64,000 nt of DNA. Source: Cordylochernes scorpioides (taxonomy: Eukaryota > Arthropoda > Arachnida > Pseudoscorpiones > Chernetidae). This document shows, piece after piece, positions 31,519 to 42,690 of this stretch. Made by a program: the position numbers and the translations under genes. The notes beneath the pieces are model-generated. The model was not told the origin of the DNA and did no database searches. It worked only from the letters and a program-made list of their open reading frames with translations. Location of the stretch: positions 26,665,050-26,729,049 of the forward strand of contig CP092868.1 in the NCBI GenBank assembly GCA_030710605.1, in the 5' to 3' direction. Position 1 is the stretch's first letter, and each line of letters opens with the position of its first letter.

Positions 31519-33324
31519 TTAATTGTTAAAATCTTGTAAGACATTGGCATGTCTTAAATGCTTTGCATTCCTAATGATAAAGCTACCTGTCTCAGTATTG
31601 ACTAACTTGAATGAATTTGGAGATATAGTCTCTAGAATGATAAATCTTTGGTTGTCATAATTTGGTGTCAACTTGCTTTTCATTTCAGTGTTTGCGACAT
31701 AAACAATATTACCTTTCTTGAAGTCATGAGGCAAGGCCTTATTCTTGCTATCAGCATATTTCTTCATTCTTTCTTTATAGGCTTGATTATGCTCCATCAC
31801 TTCTTTCAGATCAACACATAGTCTGATTTCTTCAGTACCCTTTTTTGGAACTGCCACAATGTTTGAGATCCATTCAGAAGCTTCATGGACTTCCTCAATA
31901 ATGCCATTTTCTATCATTTTGTCTAGCTCTTGATTGATGGCTTCTACCATTTTATATGGAAAATGTCTGCATCTCTGAGCTACAGGAGTAACATTTTCTT
32001 TTAGAGTTATTTTTTGACTATAACCCTTCACATTTCCTTGACCTTGAAAAAGGTTCATGTTTTCTTGTATCAAATTATATATATCCTTCGGAATAACTTC
32101 CTGTTGAATATTCCTTATTTTTGTTCCACGCTTTATAATTTCTAATTCGAAACTTGCTTTCTTTCCTAAAAGAGGTTCTGCTTTACCTTCAATCACAAAA
32201 ATCTGTTCCTTTATAGACCTTTCACCCCATGAAACATCTGCAAAGAAATATCCACAACATGGAAGAGGTGAAGTTTGTCCATAGGCATAAAATTTCCTTT
32301 CTGTACCATTTAAAGTTGGCATTTGAGACTTAGGAAAAATATTTTTCAAATTTTCAAGTCCTATGAATGTTGTATCACTACCTGTATCAATAGTCATTGT
32401 TATTTCCTTTCCATCTATATAGATACTTTCTTTGTTATCAGAGCCTAAAAAGAAAGTGTATTCATCTGAGTCTTCATTATTTTCTGAAATATTTTGAATA
32501 TTTCTTTTCTTTCCTTCAATATTTTTATATTTATTTTTATTTCTACAAACTCTATTAAGATGACCCATCTTGTTACAAAATGTGCATTTCATATTTCTAG
32601 CTCCACATTTATATGGAGGATGTGTAGTTAAGCCACATCTATAGCATTCTTCCAAATTAGGTGCACTTACCTTGGAGGTGCTTCCTTTTTGATGGTACAC
32701 ATTATGAGCTTTTTGTCCTTTAACAGTTGATTCATTAGCTGCTTGGAAATTATTTTTATAGTTTACTCTATTTATTGAGGTCATATCTTCATTTGTCAAT
32801 ACTCTAAATTCTTCTTTGGCTGTTTCAAACATTCTTGATATCTCAATTGTTCTTTGAAGATTCAAATTATCTTGTTGCAACAACTTTTCTTTTAATTGCC
32901 TATTATAGCATTTTTCTATTATCTGATCTCTGATCATGTCTTCTTCTAAATTTCCAAATTCACAGGATTTGACTAATTCTCTTAGGGCAATGACATATGA
33001 ATCAATATTTTCATCTGTATTTTGTTTTCTTTGCCTAAATTTAAATCGTTCTGATACAATATTTTTTTGTGGTGTGAAATATTTAGTTAAAGCTTCTTTT
33101 GCTTTTTCATACGTATCTTTTTCTTCTGGCAAATTAAAGAAAATTCTTTGGACTTGTGGTCCAAGGCAATGCAAAAGTGTTGCCCTTTTAACGTCATCTT
33201 TCTTTGTTGAAACACCGCTTGCTAATTCATAAATTAAATATGAATTCATCCAATGTTTGTACTCGGAATACAAATCTGTAGCATTAAGGTTCAACGGTAA
33301 TGGAGACGTCAAATTATTTGCCAT
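31519..33324 (-). CDS. Gag-protease-(RT start)-integrase tail fusion
   Basis: One 601-codon frame starting MANNLTSPLPLNLNAT about 50 bp inside the 5' LTR. Residues about 1-190 are a Gypsy gag capsid (VQRIFFNLPEEKDTYEKAK, RFKFRQRKQ). Two CX2CX4HX4C zinc knuckles follow: CYRCGLTTHPPYKC and CTFCNKMGHLNRVC. The protease has the active-site IDTGSDTTFIG. RT starts with the EWISNIVAVPKK region and RLCVDLKEV, then stops at residue about 509. There it joins MEHNQAYKERMKKYA, the integrase C-terminal tail, in frame. RT palm (YxDD), RNase H and the integrase core are missing. Gag and protease could still be functional; the protein cannot reverse transcribe. Confidence 0.9.
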   Translation of the reverse strand: MANNLTSPLPLNLNATDLYSEYKHWMNSYLIYELASGVSTKKDDVKRATLLHCLGPQVQRIFFNLPEEKDTYEKAKEALTKYFTPQKNIVSERFKFRQRKQNTDENIDSYVIALRELVKSCEFGNLEEDMIRDQIIEKCYNRQLKEKLLQQDNLNLQRTIEISRMFETAKEEFRVLTNEDMTSINRVNYKNNFQAANESTVKGQKAHNVYHQKGSTSKVSAPNLEECYRCGLTTHPPYKCGARNMKCTFCNKMGHLNRVCRNKNKYKNIEGKKRNIQNISENNEDSDEYTFFLGSDNKESIYIDGKEITMTIDTGSDTTFIGLENLKNIFPKSQMPTLNGTERKFYAYGQTSPLPCCGYFFADVSWGERSIKEQIFVIEGKAEPLLGKKASFELEIIKRGTKIRNIQQEVIPKDIYNLIQENMNLFQGQGNVKGYSQKITLKENVTPVAQRCRHFPYKMVEAINQELDKMIENGIIEEVHEASEWISNIVAVPKKGTEEIRLCVDLKEVMEHNQAYKERMKKYADSKNKALPHDFKKGNIVYVANTEMKSKLTPNYDNQRFIILETISPNSFKLVNTETGSFIIRNAKHLRHANVLQDFNN

Positions 33325-33377
33325 CTTCTGTTACGCTTATTTAATTATTATTATTTTTTAATCCTCGTCGCCAAATA

Positions 33378-33563
33378 TGTTGTGTTGTTTATCTTTTATA
33401 AACTACAACTTATATATTTATTATTCAATTATAATTATTTATTTATCACACACATTTAAATTTAGTAAAGATTAATTATATATTTACAAAACACAGTCAG
33501 TGTATTCTTCTTAATTCCATTTTCTTAAATTCACATCACTTATATATTTCACACTATTCTACA
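33378..33563 (-). repeat. 5' LTR of the 2.5-kb Gypsy element
   Basis: 186 bp; the only differences from the left LTR I found are near 33426 and 33437. Confidence 0.93.
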
Positions 33564-33589
33564 CACAGCATATATAGTATCACATATAT

Positions 33590-33690
33590 ATATTATATTA
33601 AAATATTTTATTTAAAATTATGTTTAATCGATTCAAATACTCTGTTAAATTGACCGCCAGAGGTCACGCTTTCCCTACAATGACTTTCCA
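33590..33690. repeat. Dispersed repeat R8
   Basis: Contains TTTATTTAAAATTATGTTT, TTCAAATACTCTGTTAAATT, and GACCGCCAGAGGTCACGCTT. The same order is found at 35805-35960 and inverted at 60115-60255. Confidence 0.65.
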
Positions 33691-33860
33691 GATTGGTGTT
33701 GCAGGGTTTTCCCACTATGTACTAAGTGCAATTCTCAGCCTGCAACCCCAAGACATATTATTGACTGTATTGACTCATCCATTGATGAGCTCTACTCTTC
33801 CCCGGCAGACACCATCAAAAATCTCAAGCTTTACAAGCTTGATACCTTAGTGTGATTGAG
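33691..33860 (+). pseudogene. LINE C-terminal remnant
   Basis: A broken forward frame reads CNSQPATPRHIIDCIDSSID then SSPADTIKNLKLYKLDTLV and a stop. The H-X3-C spacing matches the end of a LINE zinc knuckle. Followed by TGATTGAGTGGAGATAAGAAAG as in the 28990 fragment. Confidence 0.5.
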
Positions 33861-34384
33861 TGGAGATAAGAAAGAAGAAGAAGATAATGAAAATGTGCTA
33901 TCATTTTAATACTTATATACCAGCCACTCCTGAACATCTATTGAATTGTATCAAATCTCCCCCCCCCCCAAAAAAAAAAGACCTCTGGGAAAACCCCAAG
34001 ACTATAATAGAAAAACTGAGACAATAGAACCTAATGGAGATTGTTTAAACGACTCGAAGGAATAAGCAACAACAACAACAATAACTTATATAAATAAAAT
34101 ATCAATAGAGATTAAAAAATTCTCAAATTACTTTATCTTGTATATATTATTAACGAGTTTTTGATGGGATTTTAAGAATAGAAAAGAATAAAGAAGAGTA
34201 TAATAATAATAAAACAGACCAATTCCAAATGGATCCTCGTTATTTCTAAAAAACAAACAAAAAAAGGGACAATTATATATAGCAACAAGCTGGATTCTAA
34301 CAAGCTCCATTATTGATTTCTGTTGATAACTCTTCTATCCTATGTACATTTTGTTTTAAAAAAAATCGAATTTAAATAGAATAA
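33861..34384. other. AT-rich DNA with C- and A-runs
   Basis: A CCCCCCCCCC/AAAAAAAAA run at 33959-33980 and an AAC microsatellite at 34069. No gene. Confidence 0.45.
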
Positions 34385-34545
34385 AGGCAGTGGAGGATTC
34401 AAGTTGCTTTTGTGGTATTGAGGAACAAACCTCAAGACATCTACTGATCGATTGCCCAGCATTTCAAGATTATAGAATGAAGAATGAACTAGTTGTTTGT
34501 GAACTTAACGATTTGATTTCCGATAAAAAAAATCATATTTAAAGT
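34385..34545 (+). pseudogene. LINE zinc-knuckle remnant
   Basis: A forward frame, AVEDSSCFCGIEEQTSRHLL then IDCPAFQDYRM, shows the C-X-C...H-X4-C order of a LINE ORF2 C-terminus. It is short and has no upstream RT. Confidence 0.5.
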
Positions 34546-34769
34546 TCAATTCATTTTGTAAATACATTCTAAACTTTCTACAAAATCTGGATCTCTAATG
34601 TTTTCATGCGTTGAATAATCTAAATAAGTTATGTAAATAAACTTTTCTCCTTGTTTGGCGCAAGTATCCCTTGCGGGATATAACGCTTTGGAAATAATTG
34701 TAATTGTAATCATATTTTTAACTCCTCAAAACATAGGCTTAACAATGAAAAAGTTTTCCGGAGATAAGT

Positions 34770-35095
34770 TTCGTTTTATTTCGAAACCATCTCAAGCTTT
34801 CGGACATCTCTGTTCTTCTACAGAAGAACATATACAATTCTGTAGAAGAACATATACAATGAATAAAACTACACCTAATGCCAAACATAGGCTAAATGTA
34901 TTCTTTTCCTTACAGAGCTTCCTTTTTTTCTGTTATGAAAATCCGAAACTATTTCAGACACTGAAATTAAACAATTTCTACTGCCCTTACTGCAATGGAA
35001 ACATTAATGGGAGGGCCTGGCTCATCAGTGGTGAACCCTCCCAGCGGTTTCGCCAGTTTAATCTATCATACCGCTGTTATATTGCATTTTTCGAT
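34770..35095. mobile_element. FB-type core: degenerate hammerhead plus FB-1 module
   Basis: At 34790-34860 CTTTCGGACATCTCTG...TTCTTCTACAGAAGAAC resembles the FB-3 ribozyme relic. At 34976-35075 is a clean FB-1 module: CCCTTACTGCAATGG, GGGAGGGCCTGGCTCATCAG, and AACCCTCCCAGCGGTTTCGCC. The 168-codon forward frame that spans both is accidental. Confidence 0.55.
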
Positions 35096-35394
35096 CTTCC
35101 TTTTATAATTGTACTGATGATAGACTCTTATAATGGTTATTATTATATATATATAATATAATATTTTTTCTGTATAAGCGCGTCATGTTCGGTCGATTTA
35201 GCAGGGGGGGGGGGGGGGGTTCTAGTAATTCACATCTTGACATTCCAAGTAGAGTTGGAGTCTCCCTCAAGAATGCAGCGGAATCCCCCAGGATTCAAAC
35301 AACCAATTTTAGGAATATAAAGCCTTCAGCGAATTTTCATATTTTAAACATACACTACTCCTTATTGGCTTATATAACGGCGCCTTTCCCAAAC

Positions 35395-35605
35395 ATAAAT
35401 ACACATACATATAGCTTTATTAAGATCACAGGTCTTATATAGATTCACCACAAGAAGGAAACATAGATAGAGCTCCTATACTCCAGGCAGCAAAGAACCC
35501 AACAACAGCCTCCAGGTCCGACGCATGTCCAGTGGCCACAGATTCCACCGTGCATATGTCAAGGTTAACGTATCATTGAAAAGGCGAGTGTGGAATCAGC
35601 CGCGT
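35395..35605 (-). mobile_element. LINE 3' end, same family as 29560-29750
   Basis: CTTTATTAAGATCACAGGTC, TATACTCCAGGCAGCAAAGA and TGTGGAATCAGCCGCG match the other copy in order. On the minus strand it ends AATAAAGCTATATGTATG. Confidence 0.7.
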
Positions 35606-35618
35606 CATAAATAATACA

Positions 35619-35793
35619 CAGTAGAACCTCCATGAGAGGACATCCCCGCTAGAGGACACTTCTCTATAAAGGACAGTTTTCATTTGCAAAGTTATTATTT
35701 TTACTATTTAGTAAATCTCCGGTAAAAGGACACATCTTCCTAAAGGACATTTTTGCTCTGCAATTAGGTGTACTTTATAGGGAGGTTCTACTG
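35619..35793. mobile_element. Pogo-like MITE copy
   Basis: 175 bp, CAGTAGAACCTCCATGAGAG to GGGAGGTTCTACTG, with TA flanks. Same family as 9507-9688. Confidence 0.85.
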
Positions 35794-35804
35794 TATACAT
35801 GTTA

Positions 35805-35960
35805 TATTAAAATATTATTTTATTTAAAATTATATTTCATAGATACAAATACTCTGTTAAATCGACCGCTAGAGGTCACGCTTCCACTATAAAAACTCAT
35901 TGTTGTAGTTCCCCGCTGGCGGGCTCAAAACTTTTGTACATTATGTAAATAAGTTTTTCA
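35805..35960. repeat. Dispersed repeat R8, second copy
   Basis: AATACTCTGTTAAATCGACC, GCTAGAGGTCACGCTTCC, and CGCTGGCGGGCTCAAAAC followed by TTTTGTACATTATGTAAATA. The last two blocks are also in the inverted copy at 60115. Confidence 0.65.
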
Positions 35961-37040
35961 TTTTTTTATTCTTACGCCTTAAGCCAGGTAGTACTTTTAC
36001 CAAATTATGTTTTTTATATATATTCCTTAGCTCAATTAAAGCAACCTCTGATCAAAACCATTCTTATTATCATACTTTCAAGATTTAACCACGACTGCAT
36101 TACATTACCATAATCCTCAACATCATCAAAAAACAACAGAAATCTCTCTCATTTTTATATAATATACATATATATATACATATTACATAAATATGGTGGT
36201 GGTGGTGCTTATCTCCATGGTTAAACCAATTCCTAAAGTCCACTTCTCTCCAATTTTGCAATGGTAGTTATAGGCCTCCAACATAAATATTGTGACGAAG
36301 AAATAATTTATTATTTAATATTATTCAATGAAAATATACAACAGATTATAAAAATATATATTACTCTGTATTTGTAAAGTCATCTTAAAAATATTTCTTT
36401 GCTTGTTTGTTCAAGATTCTCTAGCTGTAGATAGTGTTGTTGATAATTGTCAACTAGTCGTACTGACGCCATCAATAAATACTTTGACACCTTCAGATAT
36501 AGATTTGATTTCTACGCTACAATATAATAAAATATAATAATAAAATGATATATACATGCTAAAATGTACAATTTCTTTGAATTTTGTCCATGAGTGTAGA
36601 TCCTTTTAAAAGATTCCACGGAGTTTAAAAGGTTTTATTGAAATAAGGTCAGGAAGTTAGAATAAGCTATTAAAACACGAAACAATGAAAGATATCAACA
36701 AAGGTATTGAATCTGACAATCAATTTAGACTTGAAGGATTTCCTCCATAGACGAAACACGAGACACAGCTGGTAGCTGTAATTAATTGATGTTTTTGTGG
36801 AGAGTGTTTTTTTAAAGGTTTAATGGTTGGCGAGTTGAAGTTTACTATAGTATTGTTGGCTACTTACATTAGCCACTTGGACTAATGGTCAAAGTATCAT
36901 TCTCGATATATCAAACCTGGGTTTAGAACTAACTTGACCAGTTCAACTCTGGTATCTGCCCAACTCTATCTAGCTTAAGTACGCGATCTATGTATTCTTC
37001 GTAGATCGCGAAATACGTGGTATCGCTGGAGACCCACTGG
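35961..37040. other. AT-rich DNA with minor repeats
   Basis: Holds a GGTGGTGGTGGTG run at 36194 and an end fragment of the mariner-like MITE at about 36550-36597 (ACATGCTAAAATGTACAATT, TTTTGTCCATGAG). A weak tRNA-like segment lies near 36868-36945. No gene. Confidence 0.4.
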
Positions 37041-37537
37041 CGATTCTCCACCAAACTCTGCAGCGCTGGCAGAGGCGCCATATTCATTGTACATAGTGTA
37101 TATAAGGCATATTATATATATTTTTAAATAGTGCAGACTGTGCACTTTGCATATATTGACAAGATAGCAATAAAATTATTTTAATTGTCAATTGCCTATC
37201 TAGCTCAACAGTCCAGTTATAGAGTCCCACTCCCCATCCCAGTACATAGAGCAGTTATAAAGTCCAACTCCAGCTTAACACAGAGAGTCCAACTTCATAT
37301 CAGCAAATAGACATATAAAATCAAACACCAGCCTAACACAGAGACCTATAGAGCCCAATCCGAACCTAAAACATAAGACAATTGACAAAATAATTTTATT
37401 GACATCTTGTCAATACATGCAAAGTTCACAGTCTGCACTATTTAAAAAAAAAAAGATATATATATATGTGCATTATATACACTATGTACAAAGAACATGA
37501 CGCCTCTGCCAGAGCTGCAGAGTTTGGTGGAGAATCG
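37041..37537. mobile_element. Fold-back element with about 160-bp arms
   Basis: The arms begin CGATTCTCCACCAAACTCTG and end with its complement. They include GTGCAGACTGTGCACTTTGC and the matching GCAAAGTTCACAGTCTGCAC. The loop of about 170 bp contains short CAGTTATA / AGTCC repeats resembling the adjacent satellite. Confidence 0.75.
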
Positions 37538-37574
37538 TCAGCAGTTCTCCTGCGACACCACGTTAACTTAAAAC

Positions 37575-37712
37575 ATAGAGAAGTATAACTACATCAACCA
37601 AATATATATTTAATTCCCGACAGTGTCTAGCTGTCATTCTCCCCATTCCCCTGAGGACATCGAGTCACTGAAACTTCAGGAATTAAATATATAATTGGTT
37701 AATGTATCTATA
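37575..37712. repeat. Short palindrome
   Basis: AACTACATCAACCAAATATATATTTAATTCC-type arms (read in pieces) pair with GGAATTAAATATATAATTGG; the inner GACAGTGTCTAGCTGTC is itself a hairpin. Confidence 0.6.
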
Positions 37713-39920
37713 TTTCTTCCAACTTCCAACAAACAAATTATCTTCAAACATAGAGCAATATAGATACCAACAGCAGTCTAACAACACATAGAACATAATC
37801 CGAGTTTAACCCAAGTCTAACACATAGAACATAATCCGAGTCTAACCCAAGTCTAACACATAGAGAGGTATATTGTACCAACTCCAAGCTAACACATAGA
37901 ACATAATCCGAGTCTAACCCGATATTGACACATAGAGAGGTATAGTGTACCAACTCCAAGCTAACACATAGAACATAATCCGAGTCTAACCCAATATTGA
38001 CACATAGAGAGGTATAGTGTACCAACTCCAAGCTAACACATAGAACATTATCCGAGTCTAACCCAATATTGACACATAGAGAGGTATAGTGTACCAACTC
38101 CAAGCTAACACATAGAACATAATCCGAGTCTAACCCAATATTGACACATAGACCATAATCCGAGTCTAACCCAATATTGACACATAGAGAGGTATAGTGT
38201 ACCAACTCCAAGCTAACACAAAGACGTATAAGTCTAACCCGAATCCAAAACATAGAGAAGTATAGATACTAACAGCAGTCTAACACATAGAACATAATCC
38301 GAGTCTAACCCAAGTCTAACACATAGGTATAGTGTACCAACTACAGGATAACACAAAGACGTATAAGTCTAACCAGAATCCAAAACATAGAGCAGTATAG
38401 ATACTAACAGCAACCTAACACATAGAACATAATCCGAGTCTAACCCAAGATTGACACATAGATAGGTATAGTGTACCAACTCCAGGCTAACACAAAGACG
38501 TATAAGTCTAACCAGAATCCAAAACATAGAGCAGTATAGATACTAACAGCAACCTAACACATAGAACATAATCCGAGTCTAACCCAAGATTGACACATAG
38601 AGAGGTATAGTGTACCAAAACTCCAAGCTAACACAAAGACGTATAAGTCTAACCCGAATCCAAAACATAGAGAAGTATAGATACTAACAGCAGTCTAACA
38701 CATAGAACATAATCCGAGTCTAACCCAAGTCTAACACATAGGTATAGTGTACCAACTACAGGATAACACAAAGACGTATAAGTCTAACCAGAATCCAAAA
38801 CATAGAGCAGTATAGATACTAACAGCAACCTAACACATAGAACATAATCCGAGTCTAACCCAAGATTGACACATAGAGAGGTATAGTGTACCAACTCCAG
38901 GCTAACACAAAGACGTATAAGTCTAACCAGAATCCAAAACATAGAGAAGTATAGATACCAACAGCAACCTAACACATAGAACATAATCCGAGTCTAACCC
39001 AAGATTGACACATAGAGAGGTATAGTGTACCAAAACTACAGGATAACACAAAGACGTATAAGTCTAACCCGAATCCAAAACATAGAGAAGTATAGATACC
39101 AACAGCAACCTAACACATAGAACATAATCCGAGTCTAACCCAAGATTGACACATAGAGAGGTATAGTGTACCAACTACAGGATAACACAAATACGTATAA
39201 GTCTAACCAGAATCCAAAACATAGAGAAGTATAGATACCAACAACAAGTCTAACACATAGAACATAATCCGAGTCTAACCCAATATTGACACATAGAGAG
39301 GTATAGTGTACCAACTCCAGGCTAACACAAAGACGTATAAGTCTAACCAGAATCCAAAACATAGAGCAGTATAGATACCAACACCATCTAACACATAGAA
39401 CATAATCCGAGTCTAACCCAATATTGACACATAGAGAGGTATAGTGTACCAACTCCAAGCTAACACAAAGACGTATAAGTCTAACCCGAATCCAAAACAT
39501 AGAGCAGTATAGATACCAACAGCAGTCTAACACATAGAACATAATCCGAGTCTAACCCAAGTTTAACACATCCAGCAATACATCATACAACTCAAGCCTT
39601 AACACATATATAGCCGAAGACACATAGAATACATTGAGTCCAACCCGAATCCAAAACATAGAGCAGTTTAGATACCAACAGCAGTCTAACAGATAGAACA
39701 TAATCCGAGTCTAACCCAAGTCTAACACATCCAGCAATACATCATACAACTCAAGCCTTAACACATATATAGCCGAAGACACATAGAATACATTGAGTCC
39801 AACCCGAATCCAAAACATAGAGCAGTATAGATACCAACAGCAGTCTAACACATAGAACATATTAGAAAGAAGGAATCATATATCGCCGCAACTCTTTTTA
39901 TTATTATAGCGGTTAAGGAA

Positions 39921-39946
39921 GCTTTCGGGCAAGCCCTTCTTCAGCT
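39921..39946 (-). ncRNA. Hammerhead-like relic in the PLE 3' end (left arm)
   Basis: The minus strand reads AGCUGAAGAAGGGCUU then GCCCGAAAGC. It keeps a GGGC/GCCC stem II and GAAA but has CUGAAGA for CUGANGA and G after GAAA. The identical motif in the right arm is at 40886-40911 (+). Confidence 0.4.
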
Positions 39947-40180
39947 AATTATATTGTACAAAAAAGAGAGATTATATATAGTTTTTAATATAAAACAAAA
40001 TAAACGAAAAGAATTTTACCACGCCCTTATCGCCCTCGTTCAATAGCACCGCGTGGCCACGTCATGTCTGATCCTAACTTCAAATGTAATATGGTACAAA
40101 AATATCTTAAAAGAAAGTTACGTAATTGAATAAATATAAAGAATCAACTATAAACAGTTCAACGGATTTAGTGGAGATTT

Positions 40181-40497
40181 TTAGGCTAGAAGGGGAACGT
40201 ACTGTGATGGCAACTGTATACTTTTGTTTAATGGTTTAGGGTGCTTCATGGTTTCTATTGCTTCAAGAATGAGTCTTTGGGTTTTAGTTTTGGCATTTGT
40301 ATGGAGGATTCTGGTATTATTGAAGTCTGGAGTGTGTCCGGTTTCTCTGACGTGGTCAACAATTAAGGAGTTTGGGTTTAGTTTAGAGATGTTTCTTTGG
40401 TGTTCTTTGATTCTGATTGAAAGATCTCTTGATGTCTCGCCGATGTAGACACTATTGCAGTTGAGGCAGGGAATTTGGTAAACTATATCCTTTTTCT
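40181..40497 (-). pseudogene. Penelope GIY-YIG endonuclease, C-terminal part
   Basis: From the spacer into the left arm the frame reads DIVYQIPCLNCNSVYIGETS, then IRIKEHQRN and VRETGHTPDF, and later RLILEAIETMKHP. The IVY...YIG pair, the RIKEH arginine and the LILEAIE glutamate are the GIY-YIG catalytic positions. The CLNC pair is the zinc-type insertion of Penelope endonucleases. The stop is at 40181-40183. RT is missing upstream, so the element is dead. The open frame continues past 40497 only because it runs antisense through the right arm. Confidence 0.85.
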
Positions 40498-40651
40498 CAC
40501 TCCAGACTTCAATAATACCAGAATCCTCCATACAAATGCCAAAACTAAAACCCAAAGACTCATTCTTGAAGCAATAGAAACCATGAAGCACCCTAAACCA
40601 TTAAACAAAAGTATACAGTTGCCATCACAGTACGTTCCCCTTCTAGCCTAA
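40498..40651 (+). pseudogene. Penelope C-terminal end in the right arm
   Basis: A forward frame from TPDFNNTRILHTNAK to LPSQYVPLLA and a TAA at 40649-40651, the same 3' coding end as the left arm. Only about 50 residues remain; no catalytic Tyr pair. Confidence 0.75.
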
Positions 40652-42400
40652 AAATCTCCACTAAATCCGTTGAACTGTTTATAGTTGATTCTTTATATTT
40701 ATTCAATTACGTAACTTTCTTTTAAGATATTTTTGTACCATATTACATTTGAAGTTAGGATCAGACATGACGTGGCCACGCGGTGCTATTGAACGAGGGC
40801 GATAAGGGCGTGGTAAAATTCTTTTCGTTTATTTTGTTTTATATTAAAAACTATATATAATCTCTCTTTTTTGTACAATATAATTAGCTGAAGAAGGGCT
40901 TGCCCGAAAGCTTCCTTAACCGCTATAATAATAAAAAGAGTTGCGGCGATATATGATTCCTTCTTTCTAATTTGTCGAAATCCGCAAACCGTTTACCATG
41001 AACATAGAACATAATCCGAGTCTAACCCAAGATTGACACATAGAGAGGTATAGTGTACCAAAACTCCAAGCTAACACAAAGACGTATAAGTCTAACCCGA
41101 ATCCAAAACATAGAGAAGTATAGATACTAACAGCAGTCTAACACATAGAACATAATCCGAGTCTAACCCAAGTCTAACACATAGGTATAGTGTACCAACT
41201 ACAGGATAACACAAAGACGTATAAGTCTAACCAGAATCCAAAACATAGAGCAGTATAGATACTAACAGCAACCTAACACATAGAACATAATCCGAGTCTA
41301 ACCCAAGATTGACACATAGAGAGGTATAGTGTATCAACTCCAGGCTAACACAAAGACGTATAAGTCTAACCAGAATCCAAAACATAGAGAAGTATAGATA
41401 CCAACAGCAACCTAACACATAGAACATAATCCGAGTCTAACCCAAGATTGACACATAGAGAGGTATAGTGTACCAAAACTACAGGATAACACAAAGACGT
41501 ATAAGTCTAACCCGAATCCAAAACATAGAGAAGTATAGATACCAACAGCAACCTAACACATAGAACATAATCCGAGTCTAACCCAAGATTGACACATAGA
41601 GAGGTATAGTGTACCAACTACAGGATAACACAAATACGTATAAGTCTAACCAGAATCCAAAACATAGAGAAGTATAGATACCAACAACAAGTCTAACACA
41701 TAGAACATAATCCGAGTCTAACCCAATATTGACACATAGAGAGGTATAGTGTACCAACTCCAGGCTAACACAAAGACGTATAAGTCTAACCAGAATCCAA
41801 AACATAGAGCAGTATAGATACCAACACCATCTAACACATAGAACATAATCCGAGTCTAACCCAATATTGACACATAGAGAGGTATAGTGTACCAACTCCA
41901 AGCTAACACAAAGACGTATAAGTCTAACCCGAATCCAAAACATAGAGCAGTATAGATACCAACAGCAGTCTAACACATAGAACATAATCCGAGTCTAACC
42001 CAAGTTTAACACATCCAGCCATACATCATACAACTCAAGCCTTAACACATATATAGCCGAAGACACATAGAATACATTGAGTCCAACCCGAATCCAAAAC
42101 ATAGAGCAGTTTAGATACCAACAGCAGTCTAACAGATAGAACATAATCCGAGTCTAACCCAAGTCTAACACATCCAGCAATACATCATACAACTCAAGCC
42201 TTAACACATATATAGCCGAAGACACATAGAATACATTGAGTCCAACCCGAATCCAAAACATAGAGCAGTATAGATACCAACAGCAGTCTAACAACACATA
42301 GAACATAATCCGAGTCTAACCCAAGACTTAAACTACAGCAATACACCATCCAACTCAAGTCTTAATACATATATAGCCGAAGACACATAGAATACATTGA

Positions 42401-42690
42401 GTCCACCACGGACCTAAGACATCGAGCAGTCCGACAGGAGTCACACAGCAGTACAGAGGCAGATGAATGGAGCGGCAGAGAGACAAAGGTCTCCACCACC
42501 TCATTATACCGCCCCAAGGACGAGACCTCGGGCTGACGACGTTCTTTGTTGACACAACACTACTCCTGAAGAACAACCAGACGACAGAAATGGAATTTAA
42601 GGACTTATTCGAAAGACCCTGCGTGCCATGCCTCAGGGTAGAATTTGCTATCCGATCTAAATTTGTTCCTTTTTATCTTTAACGATCTCG
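42401..42690 (+). other. Unique GC-normal segment between arrays
   Basis: Non-repetitive and less AT-rich. A forward frame at 42467-42682 ends ERPCVPCLRVEFAIRSKF then VPFYL and a stop. I recognise no domain. It may be host sequence between two satellites, or a short exon. Confidence 0.25.

Larger units (their letters stand above)
31083..33563 (-). mobile_element. Non-autonomous Ty3/Gypsy LTR retrotransposon
   Basis: 2,481 bp with 186-bp LTRs (TGTTGTGTTG...ATTCTACA) that I compared by eye and found to differ at two bases. The target duplication is CACAG at 31078-31082 and 33564-33568. Next to the left LTR the minus strand has the polypurine tract GATGGGGGAGGAATA; next to the right LTR it has TATTTGGCGACGAGGATT, the usual post-LTR region. 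The interior encodes a gag-protease-integrase-tail fusion. With clean ends and young LTRs the copy probably moved using enzymes from a full relative. Confidence 0.93.
39861..40971. mobile_element. Head-to-head pair of truncated Penelope elements
   Basis: Inverted 474-bp arms (39861-40334 and 40498-40971) flank a 163-bp spacer. Each arm carries the end of a Penelope GIY-YIG coding region followed by its 3'UTR, pointing outward. The right side has about 30 bp more. The satellite sequence ACATAGAACATA at 39850-39861 and 41002-41013 looks like a 12-bp target duplication. Inverted, 5'-truncated pairs are a known PLE insertion form. Confidence 0.88.
37741..42400. repeat. Complex satellite array with TAACACATAGAACATAATCC core
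   Basis: Units combine modules in variable order: ACACATAGAACATAATCCG, AGTCTAACCCAAGATTGACA, CATAGAGAGGTATAGTGTAC, CACAAAGACGTATAAGTC, and GAATCCAAAACATAGAG. The full composite is about 160 bp. A block of about 1.3 kb (38557-39860) is repeated at 41000-42303 with only two differences seen, one on each side of the PLE insertion. Minus-strand frames such as LVHYTSLCVNIGLDSDYVL are the repeat read through and I do not call them genes. Confidence 0.93.

Noticed and set aside
34655-35161. 168-codon forward frame
   Set aside because: Runs across two unrelated repeat modules (ribozyme relic and FB-1), so it is accidental.
36868-36945. tRNA gene
   Set aside because: There are A-box-like and B-box-like words, but the acceptor and anticodon stems do not pair.
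40498-40591. Start of the 136-codon GIY-YIG frame at 40591
   Set aside because: That part is antisense to the right-arm Penelope coding end; genuine homology begins in the spacer at about 40495.
37744-42000. Minus-strand frames of 66-169 codons in the satellite
   Set aside because: Identical peptides recur at the satellite period and at the 2,443-bp duplication offset.
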